NCBI GenBank assembly: GCA_023414985.1
Contig: JAEZLY010000207.1
Span: forward strand, 1-24,881
Direction: 5' to 3'
DNA from: Bacillota bacterium
GTDB taxonomy: Bacteria; Bacillota; Clostridia; Lachnospirales; Lachnospiraceae
DNA: 24,881 nucleotides
The position numbers were made by a program, and so were the translations under genes. Below the pieces are notes generated by a model, which had not been told where the DNA came from, did no database searches, and saw only the letters and a program-made list of their open reading frames with translations. Below, one piece after another: positions 6,300 to 14,610 of the stretch; the stretch's first letter is position 1; each line of letters begins with the position of its first letter.

Positions 6300-8237
6300 A
6301 TAGTAAAAAATAAGCTTCAAGGTTGGATTCTGATTGGAATCTTACTTTTGACATTAATCATGATTTTTCTGCCAATCATTTATACAAGATACTATCATAC
6401 TATTACTTCCGCACCGGAAGCAGTGAATGCGAAGATAGAAGTATCAAATGCGGACCTTCACAAGAGTAGCCTCTATTTGGATGGACAGTGGGAATTTTAT
6501 TGGAGCAAATTAATCATATCGGATAAAGAAAGGAAGGCGTCTCCGGACTTAGTAATTAAGGTCCCGGATGATTGGTCAAATCACAAAATAAACAACACAA
6601 GATTACCTGCTGAGGGTTATGCAAGCTATAAATTAACGCTGGAAGACTTTACATATGACGATACAGTAACTTTGTATATTCCGGATTTCTCCGGTGCCTA
6701 TAAAATATACATTGATGAGAAGCTTGCATCAGAAAGCGGAACGATATCGAAAGAGAAAGATCAAATCTTCACGACTCCGAAAGCCGAGTTATATCCTATT
6801 ATACTTTCCGGTGACACCCCTCATGAGGTGGTTATTGAAGTTGCAACCACCAAGTTTTCCGGACTTTATATGACTCCGATCTTATGTAGTTATCAAGAAT
6901 TGTTAGCAAAGAATAATTTGAGAACTGCAGCGCGTTTTATCCTTTTTGGAATTGCATTGTTCGCATTTGTTAACCTTATTGCCATTTATTTGTTCTCGGT
7001 ACGGCAGAAGCTGCATTCTTTCTGGATGCCGGTAATGATCTTTCTGATACTGATACGTACCATGCTGACTACAGAGATCTATAGCTTCTGGCAGCCTATT
7101 CTGTTCTTTGATCTGGCTTATGAAAAGACGAATCTGATCATGTATCTTGTTACCTTTATACTGCAATATCTGCTGATCTATCTTGTCCAGGAACAATGTG
7201 GTATTGAATTCAGCAAAAGAGAAAGAGTAAATTTTCTGATCTACTATATACTTCTTTTCTGTGCCTATTTATTGGTTCCAAGGAATTTATATAACGAGTA
7301 TTTATCCGTACTGATACCGATGCTAACCTATGTACTGGATCTCTATTTGGTTTTCAAGACCTTTATTCATAGAGAGAAATTGATCAAATTCGGGATACTC
7401 ATCTTCTGGGGCTTCAACCTTATTGTAATCGGGCTAACCTTGGATAGCTTTTATATAAACGGGATGATATATGCGGATATGTCTATTATCCTTCCACTCA
7501 TGCTGATGATATTCATGGTGCTTATGAGCATTGTTTACTCGATTCGTATTGGTGATCTATATGATGATTTCACTATTTCAGCCTCGCGTCTTGAAATGGC
7601 CGAAAAACAAATTAGCATTCAAAAAGAATATTATGATACCCTTAGTAATCAGATGGATGAAATTAGAAAGATCAATCATGATATCAGACATTTTATCGGG
7701 ACGATGAGCATGTTGGCAGATGAGGGGAAGTTTGATAAGCTGAAGGAATTTGTTGATGATTATAGTGAAAAGAACCGACTGGAGCAGCTCCCTTTATTTT
7801 GTAAGCATTCCATTGTTAATTCCATCATCGGATATTATTTCCTACAGGCGAAAAAGGATGAGATTACTTTTGAGAGTCAGTGTGTTATTGATGAACAGGT
7901 CAATATCGCAGACAGTGATCTCTGCATCGTGCTTGGTAACGCTCTGGATAACGCAGTATCCGCATGTAGGCAAATGGATCAATCTCAGTCCAGGTATGTG
8001 TCGATTACATCAAGGGTAATGAGCGGCTATTGTCTTGTCAAGGTATGCAATACATACAATGGTCAGCTGAACATGAAGAACGGACAGTATTTCTCTACCA
8101 AGCGGGGCAGCTCCCATGGTTATGGGATCAGGAATATCCAAAAAGTAATTGATTCCTATGGCGGATATGTAAAAATCGAGCACGATAGAACGATGTTTAC
8201 CATTACAGCAGCCATTCAAAAGGGAAAGAATGAATAA
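6300..8237 (+). CDS. 7TM sensor histidine kinase with GHKL ATPase, probable ATA start
   Basis: The protein is 645 residues from 6300. Segment 1 (VKNKLQGWILIGILLLTLIMIFLPIIY) is a signal anchor. Residues about 35-200 form an extracytoplasmic jelly-roll-like sensor of the 7TMR-DISM kind (YLDGQWEFYWSKL, later GYASYKLTL and VTLYIPDFSGAYKIYID). Several membrane helices span about 200-420, then comes a coiled coil. The H-box is INHDIRHFIG (likely phospho-His460), the N-box is LGNALDNAVSAC, and the G-box is SSHGYGIRNI. The best start is ATA at 6300: AAGGAGG (6285-6291) is eight bases upstream and the protein then begins with a normal anchor. TTG 6348 and ATG 6360 have no ribosome-binding site and cut into the anchor. 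No response regulator is adjacent. Kinase class is confident; the ligand is unknown, a carbohydrate being possible for this sensor type. Confidence 0.88.
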   Translation: MVKNKLQGWILIGILLLTLIMIFLPIIYTRYYHTITSAPEAVNAKIEVSNADLHKSSLYLDGQWEFYWSKLIISDKERKASPDLVIKVPDDWSNHKINNTRLPAEGYASYKLTLEDFTYDDTVTLYIPDFSGAYKIYIDEKLASESGTISKEKDQIFTTPKAELYPIILSGDTPHEVVIEVATTKFSGLYMTPILCSYQELLAKNNLRTAARFILFGIALFAFVNLIAIYLFSVRQKLHSFWMPVMIFLILIRTMLTTEIYSFWQPILFFDLAYEKTNLIMYLVTFILQYLLIYLVQEQCGIEFSKRERVNFLIYYILLFCAYLLVPRNLYNEYLSVLIPMLTYVLDLYLVFKTFIHREKLIKFGILIFWGFNLIVIGLTLDSFYINGMIYADMSIILPLMLMIFMVLMSIVYSIRIGDLYDDFTISASRLEMAEKQISIQKEYYDTLSNQMDEIRKINHDIRHFIGTMSMLADEGKFDKLKEFVDDYSEKNRLEQLPLFCKHSIVNSIIGYYFLQAKKDEITFESQCVIDEQVNIADSDLCIVLGNALDNAVSACRQMDQSQSRYVSITSRVMSGYCLVKVCNTYNGQLNMKNGQYFSTKRGSSHGYGIRNIQKVIDSYGGYVKIEHDRTMFTITAAIQKGKNE

Positions 8238-8272
8238 AGATAGGTAATCGGATAATCATATGATAAGAAAGC

Positions 8273-8304
8273 AGGCCTGTATCAAATTGATGCAGGCCTT
8301 ATTT
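8273..8304 (+). terminator. Terminator after the sensor kinase
   Basis: AGGCCTGTATC (8273-8283) pairs with GATGCAGGCCT (8289-8299, one G-U) around a short AT loop, followed by the T-rich TATTT. It separates the kinase from the hydrogenase operon. Confidence 0.75.
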
Positions 8305-8344
8305 GATTTAGACATTTTTACGTTGATGGGTTCGAAATAACATT

Positions 8345-8384
8345 TTATGTCATTTCTATGTTGATATCGGTAAATGATACATAA
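8345..8384 (+). promoter_or_regulatory. Imperfect dyad upstream of the hydrogenase operon
   Basis: TTATGT-CATTT (8345-8355) is repeated inverted as AAATG-at-ACATAA (8372-8384), with a 2-base insertion in one arm. It lies about 95 bases before the first hydrogenase gene, where a regulator could bind. It does not match the TTGTTAA-N6-TTAACAA Rex consensus. No clear -35/-10 pair could be assigned in 8305-8479, so the promoter is not located. Confidence 0.35.
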
Positions 8385-8479
8385 TGGATAAAGTAATATT
8401 CAATAATAGTAGATAGTGATTCGTAAAATGCAAAAACCAATGAGTTAAAGATCTATAGATAACAGTAGGAGGCTTGAAT

Positions 8480-8986
8480 ATGGCGGGTAAAAAAATACAT
8501 GGAGGTTTTCTGGAGTTACAGGAGTATATTGACAGTATTGCGGACAAAAGAGGAGCATTAATTGCAGTACTGCATAAGGCGCAGCATATCTTTGGCTATC
8601 TATCTGATGAAGTGATTTTGTTTATATCTGAAAAGTTGGATTTACCCAGTTCTAAGATTTATGGCGTTATCAGCTTTTATTCTTATTTTACAACAAAGCC
8701 GAGAGGAGAAAAGGTCGTTAATGTTTGCCTCGGAACAGCCTGCTTCGTAAGAGGGGCTGACGCTATCATGAAGGAATTTGAACGAGAGCTGAAAATTCAT
8801 ACAGGTGAGACAACGGAAGATAAGAGATATACCTTATCAGGACTGAGATGCATTGGGGCCTGCGGTCTTGCACCGGTTGTTATGATTAATGATAAGGTTT
8901 ACGGAAGAGTTGAAGTAGATCAGGTAAAGAAAATAATTGATGAAAATAAGGTTGATGAGAATAAGGTTGAAGACAATAATCGATAA
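8480..8986 (+). CDS. hndA: NADP-reducing/bifurcating hydrogenase subunit A (NuoE-like)
   Basis: This 168-residue protein is a thioredoxin-fold [2Fe-2S] subunit homologous to NuoE of complex I. An N-terminal helical region (LIAVLHKAQHIFGYLSDEVILFISEKLDLPSSKIYGVISFYSYF) is typical of the family. The cluster ligands are Cys83 and Cys88 (VCLGTACFVRG) plus Cys124 and Cys128 (CIGACG). It passes electrons between the NAD(P)H/FMN subunit and the iron-sulfur chain of the hydrogenase. The C-terminus ends in a short charged repeat (DENKVDENKVEDNN) absent from typical members. The ATG at 8480 is preferred over TTG 8474 because AGGAGG lies seven bases before it. It is the first of four genes in the order of Desulfovibrio hndABCD. 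Confidence 0.93.
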   Translation: MAGKKIHGGFLELQEYIDSIADKRGALIAVLHKAQHIFGYLSDEVILFISEKLDLPSSKIYGVISFYSYFTTKPRGEKVVNVCLGTACFVRGADAIMKEFERELKIHTGETTEDKRYTLSGLRCIGACGLAPVVMINDKVYGRVEVDQVKKIIDENKVDENKVEDNNR

Positions 8987-9027
8987 GCTTCAGATAACCA
9001 AAATTTACATTGAAATGGAGGAACTAT

Positions 9028-9417
9028 ATGAGTAAATTAAAATCATTAGAGGAGCTTGAAAGAATCAGGCAAGCAGCTAAAGATAAATTGGACATAAGAA
9101 CGGCAGCGGAATCTGAGGACAAGATAATCATACGGATTGGAATGGCTACCTGCGGGATTGCCAGCGGTGCCAGAGCAACCATGCAGGCTATCATGGATGA
9201 AATAGCAAAACAGAATATCACGAATGTATCAGTAACGCAGACCGGATGTATGGGGAATTGTGCCAAGGAACCTGTCGTTGAGGTAATCAGTAAAGATATC
9301 CCTTCTGTAATCAATGGTCATGTGGATGCTGAAAGAGGACGGGAGATCGTCAAGGAACATATTATAAATGGACATCTGCTGCAGAATGCAATTATTTCCA
9401 ATTCATTTGAAAAATAG
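9028..9417 (+). CDS. hndB: Hydrogenase subunit B (thioredoxin-like ferredoxin)
   Basis: This 129-residue protein has a charged N-terminal helix and a thioredoxin-like ferredoxin domain from about residue 33. That domain contains GMATCGIASGARATMQAI and VTQTGCMGNCAKEPVVEV. Only three cysteines occur in the whole protein (Cys42, Cys74, Cys78), one fewer than the four of a standard [2Fe-2S] thioredoxin-like ferredoxin; Gly or Ser occupies the place of the missing one. In hndABCD systems this subunit belongs to the hydrogenase complex and is thought to have an electron-transfer or structural role. GGAGG lies six bases before the ATG at 9028, ruling out the in-frame upstream codon at 9010. It is separated from its neighbours by 41 and 17 bases in one operon. 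Confidence 0.9.
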   Translation: MSKLKSLEELERIRQAAKDKLDIRTAAESEDKIIIRIGMATCGIASGARATMQAIMDEIAKQNITNVSVTQTGCMGNCAKEPVVEVISKDIPSVINGHVDAERGREIVKEHIINGHLLQNAIISNSFEK

Positions 9418-9434
9418 GGAAAGGAGGATAAACT

Positions 9435-11228
9435 ATGAGTAATATAAGAATGCATCTGCTGGTATGCGGAGGTACAGGATGTACTTCCTCCAATAGTTTA
9501 AAGCTGGTGGATAATCTTAATGAAAACCTTAAAAAGCATGGACTTTCCGATGAAGTTGAAGTGGTCGTCACAGGATGCTTTGGCTTTTGTGAAAAGGGAC
9601 CGATTGTTAAGGTATACCCTGATAATGTTTTCTATGTATCGGTAAATCCGGAAGACGCTGAGGATATTGTTACAGAGCATGTCATAAAAGGTCGTCAGAT
9701 AGACAGATTACTTTTTGCGGATCCGGGAGGGAAGGGAAAATTAGAGGGGCAAAAGGATCTTCCTTTCTATAAAAAGCAAATCAGAATTGCACTTCGAAAT
9801 TGTGGCTTTATCGATCCGGAGAATATTCATGAGAGCTTGGCAGCGGACGGTTACAAGGCCCTGGCAAAATGTCTCACCGAGCTAACCCCTGATGAGGTAA
9901 TTGATACCGTGGTGCAATCAGGACTCAGGGGCAGGGGCGGTGGTGGTTTCCCCACGGGTCTGAAATGGAAATATACAAGAAAAAACAAATCAGATGAAAA
10001 GTATATTATCTGTAATGCGGATGAAGGAGATCCGGGTGCATTTATGGATCGGTCCATTCTTGAAGGAGATCCCCATTCTGTACTGGAAGCGATGGCAATT
10101 GCGGGATATGCGATCGGAGCGGAGCATGGATACATCTATATCAGAGCAGAATATCCACTTGCAATTCATCGTCTGGTTGTAGCAATTGACCAGGCGAGGG
10201 AATTAGGTTTGCTGGGAGAGGATATTCTCGGAACAGGTTTTAATTTTGATATTGAACTCCGATATGGTGCCGGTGCTTTTGTCTGCGGCGAAGAAACGGC
10301 ACTAATCCATTCGATTGAGGGAGATCGAGGTGAGCCATTTACCAAACCTCCTTTTCCTGCAGAAAGCGGTGTCTGGAATAAACCTACCTGCGTAAATAAT
10401 GTAGAGACATTGGCAAATGTAGCTCCGATCTTCTTAAAAGGAGCTAACTGGTTCAGGAGCATCGGTACTGAGAAATCTCCGGGATCGAAGGTATTTGCAC
10501 TTGCCGGAAAGGTGAATAATGTCGGTTTGGTCGAGGTTCCGATGGGAATTACCTTACGCGAGGTTATTTATCATATAGGCGGAGGAATTAAGAATAATAA
10601 GAAGTTTAAGGCCGTACAGACGGGAGGCCCCTCCGGAGGCTGTATTACGGAAGAGAATCTGGATATTCCGATCGATTATGAATCGCTCGGCAGTATCGGA
10701 TCAATGATGGGGTCCGGCGGCATGATTGTAATGGATGAAGATAACTGCATGGTGGATATCGCTAAGTTTTATCTGGAATTTACGGTAGATGAATCTTGCG
10801 GAAAATGCACTCCCTGTCGTATCGGAAATAAACGAATGTTTGAAATTATGGTGAATATAACAAAAGGCAAAGGTACAGAACAGGATTTATCTGATTTACA
10901 GGAGTTGGGTGAAATTATTAAAGACACTTCTCTTTGTGGCTTGGGACAGACAGCCCCCAATCCGGTTTTGAGTACAATGAAATACTTTTCTGAGGAATAT
11001 AAGGCTCATGTCATCGAAAAAAGGTGTCCGGCCGGAGTGTGTCAGGAGCTTCTTTCGTATCATATCCATCCTGACAAATGTGCTGGCTGTACCGTTTGTG
11101 CCAAGATATGTCCGGTATCAAGTATCTCGGGAGAGGTAAAAAAGGCTCATGAAATTAATCAAGAGAAGTGTATCAAGTGTGGAGCATGCATTACTAAATG
11201 TAAATTTAAAGCGATTGAAAAACGCTAG
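9435..11228 (+). CDS. hndC: Hydrogenase NAD(P)H/FMN subunit (NuoF-like) with extra iron-sulfur domains
   Basis: This 597-residue protein is the flavin subunit. An N-terminal thioredoxin-like [2Fe-2S] domain has Cys11, Cys16, Cys48 and Cys52. The NuoF core follows, with the NADH-binding loop GLRGRGGGGFPTGLKWKY, the FMN region CNADEGDPGAFMDRSILEGDPH and GAGAFVCGEETALI. An SLBB segment follows, then a [4Fe-4S] site (SCGKCTPCRIG and the later Cys in DTSLCGLG). The C-terminus carries two [4Fe-4S] ferredoxin motifs (CAGCTVCAKICP and CIKCGACITKCK). It exchanges electrons with NAD(P)H and feeds the catalytic subunit. The domain set matches HydB/HndC of electron-bifurcating [FeFe] hydrogenases. AAGGAGG is well placed before the ATG. 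The stop codon lies in a small hairpin just before the next gene. Confidence 0.95.
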   Translation: MSNIRMHLLVCGGTGCTSSNSLKLVDNLNENLKKHGLSDEVEVVVTGCFGFCEKGPIVKVYPDNVFYVSVNPEDAEDIVTEHVIKGRQIDRLLFADPGGKGKLEGQKDLPFYKKQIRIALRNCGFIDPENIHESLAADGYKALAKCLTELTPDEVIDTVVQSGLRGRGGGGFPTGLKWKYTRKNKSDEKYIICNADEGDPGAFMDRSILEGDPHSVLEAMAIAGYAIGAEHGYIYIRAEYPLAIHRLVVAIDQARELGLLGEDILGTGFNFDIELRYGAGAFVCGEETALIHSIEGDRGEPFTKPPFPAESGVWNKPTCVNNVETLANVAPIFLKGANWFRSIGTEKSPGSKVFALAGKVNNVGLVEVPMGITLREVIYHIGGGIKNNKKFKAVQTGGPSGGCITEENLDIPIDYESLGSIGSMMGSGGMIVMDEDNCMVDIAKFYLEFTVDESCGKCTPCRIGNKRMFEIMVNITKGKGTEQDLSDLQELGEIIKDTSLCGLGQTAPNPVLSTMKYFSEEYKAHVIEKRCPAGVCQELLSYHIHPDKCAGCTVCAKICPVSSISGEVKKAHEINQEKCIKCGACITKCKFKAIEKR

Positions 11229-11253
11229 CTGCCATGAAGAGGCAGCAAGGAGG
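11228..11253 (+). promoter_or_regulatory. Intercistronic hairpin before the catalytic hydrogenase gene
   Basis: GCTGCC (11228-11233) pairs with GGCAGC (11241-11246) around a 7-base loop; the stem starts on the last base of the hndC stop and ends one base before AAGGAGG. It could tune translation or mark an mRNA processing site. The possible start at 11234 lies in the loop and has no site of its own. Confidence 0.45.
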
Positions 11254-11260
11254 TTATACT

Positions 11261-12997
11261 ATGATTAATATGACAATCAATAATCAGAAGGTTGCTGTGG
11301 AGGATGGTAGTACGATCCTTGAGGCTGCCAGGAAGTTAAAAATAAGAATACCAACTCTTTGCAATCTTGATCTGCACGACATAAGGATGGTTAACAGAGG
11401 TGCTTCCTGTCGCGTGTGTGTAGTGGAGGTAGAGGGAAGGAGAAACCTTGCACCTTCCTGTTCGACTCCCGCGACGGAAGGTATGGTGGTGACAACGAAC
11501 TCCTTACGATGTATTCAAGCAAGAAGAACAATTATTGAATTGTTTCTTTCGAATCATCCAAAGGATTGTCTTGTATGTGAGAAGAGCTTAGGCTGTGAGC
11601 TTCAGGCACTGGCAGCGGAATATCATATTCGTGAAATAAAGTATAAAGGCGAAAGGGCGAAGCATCCGATTGATGTATCAAGCAGAGCTATCATCAGGAA
11701 TATGGATAAGTGCATCATGTGCAGAAGGTGTGAGACCATGTGCAATGAGGTTCAGACTGTGAATGTTCTTTCGGCAATTAATCGAGGCTTTGATACCTAT
11801 ATAGCAGCATCTATGAATATGCCAATGAATGAGTCTACCTGTGTCTTCTGCGGACAGTGTGTAATGGTTTGCCCAACAGCAGCCTTAACGGAGGTTAGCC
11901 ATATAGACAATGTGTGGAATGCACTAAATGATAAGAAGAGATTTGTAGTGGTACAGACGGCACCTGCTGTTCGAGTGGCACTGGGCGAGGAATTCGGGGC
12001 TAAACCCGGTACAGTAGTTACGGGCAAAATGGTTGCTGCACTGCGTCGTCTTGGCTTTGATAAAGTGTTTGATACGGATTTTGCTGCTGACCTAACGATC
12101 ATGGAGGAGGCGACCGAATTCATTCACCGTCTTAAACATGGCGGTAAATTGCCAATTCTTACGAGCTGTTGTCCCGGATGGGTTAAATTCTTTGAGCATC
12201 AATTTAATGACATGCTTGATATACCATCTACCAGCAAATCCCCGCATGAGATGTTTGGTGCGATAGCAAAGAGCTACTATGCGGAAAAGATAGGCATTAG
12301 TCCACAAGATATTTGTGTTGTCTCTGTCATGCCATGTTTGGCTAAAAAGTATGAAGCAGCAAGACCGGAGTTGTCGAACGATGGGGTACAAAATGTAGAT
12401 GAAGTAATCACAACCAGGGAGTTAGCCCGAATGCTGAAGGAAGCGAATATAGACCTTATGCAGCTGGAGGATGAAGAGTATGATACTCCACTGGGTGAAT
12501 CCACAGGTGCTTCTGTAATATTCGGAACAACCGGCGGTGTGATCGAGGCGGCCCTTCGGACTGCATATGAATGGCTGACGAATGATACTCTGAAAAAAGT
12601 TGATTTCCATGACCTTCGAGGCCTGGACGGTATAAAAGAAGCTATCATAAAAATAGATGATATGGATGTCAAAATCGCTGTTGCGCATGGCCTTGGTAAT
12701 GCCAGAACACTTCTCGAAAATATTAGAGAAGGGAAAGCAGATTACCACGCCATAGAAATCATGGCATGCCCGGGAGGTTGTATTGATGGAGGTGGACAAC
12801 CCTATCATCATGGTGATCTTGATGTTGTGAAGAAGAGAATGGAAGGTATCTATCAGGAAGACAAGGATAAGAAACTTAGAAAATCACACGAAAATCCCTA
12901 TATCCAAAAGCTTTATAAGGAATACCTCGGTGAGCCTTATGGAGAGAAAGCGCATGAACTGCTTCATACGCATTATGAGAAGCGTAGAAAGATGTAA
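11261..12997 (+). CDS. hndD: [FeFe] hydrogenase catalytic subunit
   Basis: This 578-residue protein makes or consumes H2. Domains in order: a [2Fe-2S] domain (Cys34, Cys50, Cys53, Cys67); a His-ligated [4Fe-4S] site (His99, Cys103, Cys106, Cys112); two [4Fe-4S] ferredoxin motifs (Cys151/154/157/161 and Cys194/197/200/204); and the H-cluster domain. The H-cluster domain shows L1 TSCCPGW (301-307), L2 MPCLAKKYE (357-365) and L3 MACPGGCIDGG (501-511), with Cys304, Cys358, Cys503 and Cys507 as expected ligands and Cys303 as the proton-relay residue. A small C-terminal domain ends the chain. The ATG at 11261 has AGGAGG seven bases upstream. With the three preceding genes it makes an electron-bifurcating or NADP-reducing complex. 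The maturation genes hydEFG are not in the window. Identification is firm. Confidence 0.97.
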   Translation: MINMTINNQKVAVEDGSTILEAARKLKIRIPTLCNLDLHDIRMVNRGASCRVCVVEVEGRRNLAPSCSTPATEGMVVTTNSLRCIQARRTIIELFLSNHPKDCLVCEKSLGCELQALAAEYHIREIKYKGERAKHPIDVSSRAIIRNMDKCIMCRRCETMCNEVQTVNVLSAINRGFDTYIAASMNMPMNESTCVFCGQCVMVCPTAALTEVSHIDNVWNALNDKKRFVVVQTAPAVRVALGEEFGAKPGTVVTGKMVAALRRLGFDKVFDTDFAADLTIMEEATEFIHRLKHGGKLPILTSCCPGWVKFFEHQFNDMLDIPSTSKSPHEMFGAIAKSYYAEKIGISPQDICVVSVMPCLAKKYEAARPELSNDGVQNVDEVITTRELARMLKEANIDLMQLEDEEYDTPLGESTGASVIFGTTGGVIEAALRTAYEWLTNDTLKKVDFHDLRGLDGIKEAIIKIDDMDVKIAVAHGLGNARTLLENIREGKADYHAIEIMACPGGCIDGGGQPYHHGDLDVVKKRMEGIYQEDKDKKLRKSHENPYIQKLYKEYLGEPYGEKAHELLHTHYEKRRKM

Positions 12998-13016
12998 TCA
13001 TTATTCTGGTCAGCTT

Positions 13017-13050
13017 AAGGCCACACAGTATAACTGTTGCGGCCTTTTTT
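13017..13050 (+). terminator. Terminator of the hydrogenase operon
   Basis: AAGGCC (13017-13022) pairs with GGCCTT (13041-13046), with CACAG/CTGTTG partly pairing inside, followed by a run of T residues to 13050. Confidence 0.85.
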
Positions 13051-13165
13051 GATGCCCATGGAACTGGTGAATATGACGAAAAACATCTGCGAAATTCACA
13101 TTTATACATATATATATCACAAAATACCATTTATAATAAAAGTTTCCAATGATACAATAAATTCA

Positions 13166-13178
13166 GTTCTTAAAGAAC
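13166..13178 (+). promoter_or_regulatory. Palindrome GTTCTT-A-AAGAAC upstream of the binding-protein gene
   Basis: A perfect 6-bp inverted repeat with a single central base lies 27 bases before the start of the solute-binding protein gene, a good operator position. TATAAT (13132-13137) and TACAAT (13154-13159) upstream are possible -10 sequences in this AT-rich stretch (13051-13204), but neither has a good -35. Confidence 0.4.
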
Positions 13179-13204
13179 AAAAGTATAGAGGAGGATTGTG
13201 GTAT

Positions 13205-14539
13205 ATGAAAAAAAGATTATTAAGTGTATTGGTAATTTTGGCTATGACAGCTTCACTCTTAGTTGGTTGCGGAAAAAGCGCAGCAGACACATCAAGTGAA
13301 GAACCGAGTGCTACAACGACGGATACAGCAGCAACAGCAGCTCCCACTGAGGCAGCTACCGCTGCACCCAGCGAGAAAGTTACAATATCCTATGCAGTAT
13401 GGGATTCCAATCAGGCAGCTTTAATTCAACAGCTTGCAGATAGCTTTGAAGCTGAAACAGGCATTCATGTAGACATTCAGGTAAATGGCTGGGCAGACTA
13501 TTGGACAGCATTAGAGGCTGCAGCTACAGGCGGTTCCTTGCCGGATACCTTCTGGATGCATTCCAATAATATTTATTACTATGCATCCAACGATCAGCTT
13601 CTCGATTTAACCAGCTATATCGATAGCAGCGAATCGATTGATTTGGCTAATTATCCGGAAGGCTTAGACAAGATTTATAATCTGAACGGTAAGCAATACG
13701 CTATTCCGAAGGATTACGATACGATTGGTTTATGGTACAACAAGACGATGTTTGATGCAGCCGGTGTGGCTTACCCTAACGACACCTGGACTTGGGACGA
13801 TATGAAAGCTGCAGCAAAGAAGTTAACAAAAGCAGACGGCTCACAGTATGGAGTTCTGGCACCTCTTCATAATCAGGAAGGCTATTATAACTTTGTATAT
13901 CAGAATGGCGGAACGATCGTAACAGCGGATAAGAAATCCGGTTATGATGATCCTAAGACAATTGAGGCAATGGAATATTATTTCGATCTTGTAAGAGAAG
14001 GCCTTTCTCCTGCAATCACAGATGATGCAGCAAGAGCAGAAGCGTTCCAGAATGGTTTGGTTGCAATGGCATTATTCGGATCCTGGAACCTGTCCGGGTT
14101 TGCAGCAAATGATTTCATCGCAAAGAATTGTGATGTAGCAGTACTTCCTAAATCCAACAACGGTGGTCAGGCATCTATTTTCAACGGACTTGGAAATGCA
14201 ATTGCTGCAAATACAGCACATCCTGAAGAATCCTGGAAGTGGATCGAGTATTTAAGCAATGAAGCAGGACAGAAGAAACAGGCAGAGCTTGGTATTGCGA
14301 TTTCTGCATTCAACGGAACAGCTGATGCTTGGACAGCAGCATATCCGCAATTTAATGTGAAAGCTTATTTGGATATGGTTAGTTATGCACAGATCAGACC
14401 TTATACCAATCAAACAAGTGTATGGGAAGACAAAGCATATGAATTATTAACCGATGTCTATAATAACGGTGGTGATGTTGCAGGTGCTTGCAAGAGTGTA
14501 GCAACGATGATGAATGAGGCGATAGCTCAGGAACAGTAA
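13205..14539 (+). CDS. Sugar ABC transporter solute-binding lipoprotein
   Basis: This 444-residue protein has a lipoprotein signal peptide (MKKRLLSVLVILAMTASLLVGC) with the lipobox cysteine at residue 22. A Ser/Thr/Ala/Glu-rich linker to about residue 58 follows, then a family 1 extracellular binding protein domain (VTISYAVWDSNQAALIQQLADSFEAETGIHVDIQV onward). Family landmarks include LPDTFWMHSNN, YAIPKDYDTIGLWYNKTMFDAAGV and LFGSWNLSGF. It sits on the outer membrane face and delivers oligosaccharides to the two permeases downstream. The ATG at 13205 follows GAGGAGG by ten bases, and the lipoprotein signal fits only this start. The neighbouring alpha-galactosidase suggests raffinose-, melibiose- or galactomannan-type ligands. 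The ATP-binding subunit is not encoded nearby, as is common for this importer class. Confidence 0.93.
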   Translation: MKKRLLSVLVILAMTASLLVGCGKSAADTSSEEPSATTTDTAATAAPTEAATAAPSEKVTISYAVWDSNQAALIQQLADSFEAETGIHVDIQVNGWADYWTALEAAATGGSLPDTFWMHSNNIYYYASNDQLLDLTSYIDSSESIDLANYPEGLDKIYNLNGKQYAIPKDYDTIGLWYNKTMFDAAGVAYPNDTWTWDDMKAAAKKLTKADGSQYGVLAPLHNQEGYYNFVYQNGGTIVTADKKSGYDDPKTIEAMEYYFDLVREGLSPAITDDAARAEAFQNGLVAMALFGSWNLSGFAANDFIAKNCDVAVLPKSNNGGQASIFNGLGNAIAANTAHPEESWKWIEYLSNEAGQKKQAELGIAISAFNGTADAWTAAYPQFNVKAYLDMVSYAQIRPYTNQTSVWEDKAYELLTDVYNNGGDVAGACKSVATMMNEAIAQEQ

Positions 14540-14558
14540 TCACAGCAAATGAAAAGGG

Positions 14559-14579
14559 CGGCAACCGGAATGGTTGCCG
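14559..14579 (+). promoter_or_regulatory. Stem-loop between binding-protein and permease genes
   Basis: CGGCAACC (14559-14566) pairs perfectly with GGTTGCCG (14572-14579) around GGAAT. After four bases there is only TTTTCTT, so termination would be partial. Such hairpins after binding-protein genes are known to protect the upstream mRNA and lower permease expression. Confidence 0.65.
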
Positions 14580-14610
14580 TGACTTTTCTTGAGTTTTAGG
14601 AGGATGAATT

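Noticed and set aside
6348..6362. TTG 6348 or ATG 6360 as start of the sensor kinase
   Set aside because: No ribosome-binding site precedes either, and both remove the basic residues that anchor the first membrane helix; ATA 6300 fits better.
8305..8479. Rex-type redox operator before the hydrogenase genes
   Set aside because: Hydrogenase operons in clostridia can be Rex-controlled, but I found no TTGTTAA-N6-TTAACAA-like site in the stretch.
12277..12811. Two long minus-strand frames inside the hydrogenase gene
   Set aside because: Both are antisense to the H-cluster domain of a firmly identified gene and have no start signals.
13051..13204. Catabolite-repression (cre) site before the sugar operon
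   Set aside because: No sequence close to the TGWAARCGYTWNCW consensus is present in the upstream region.
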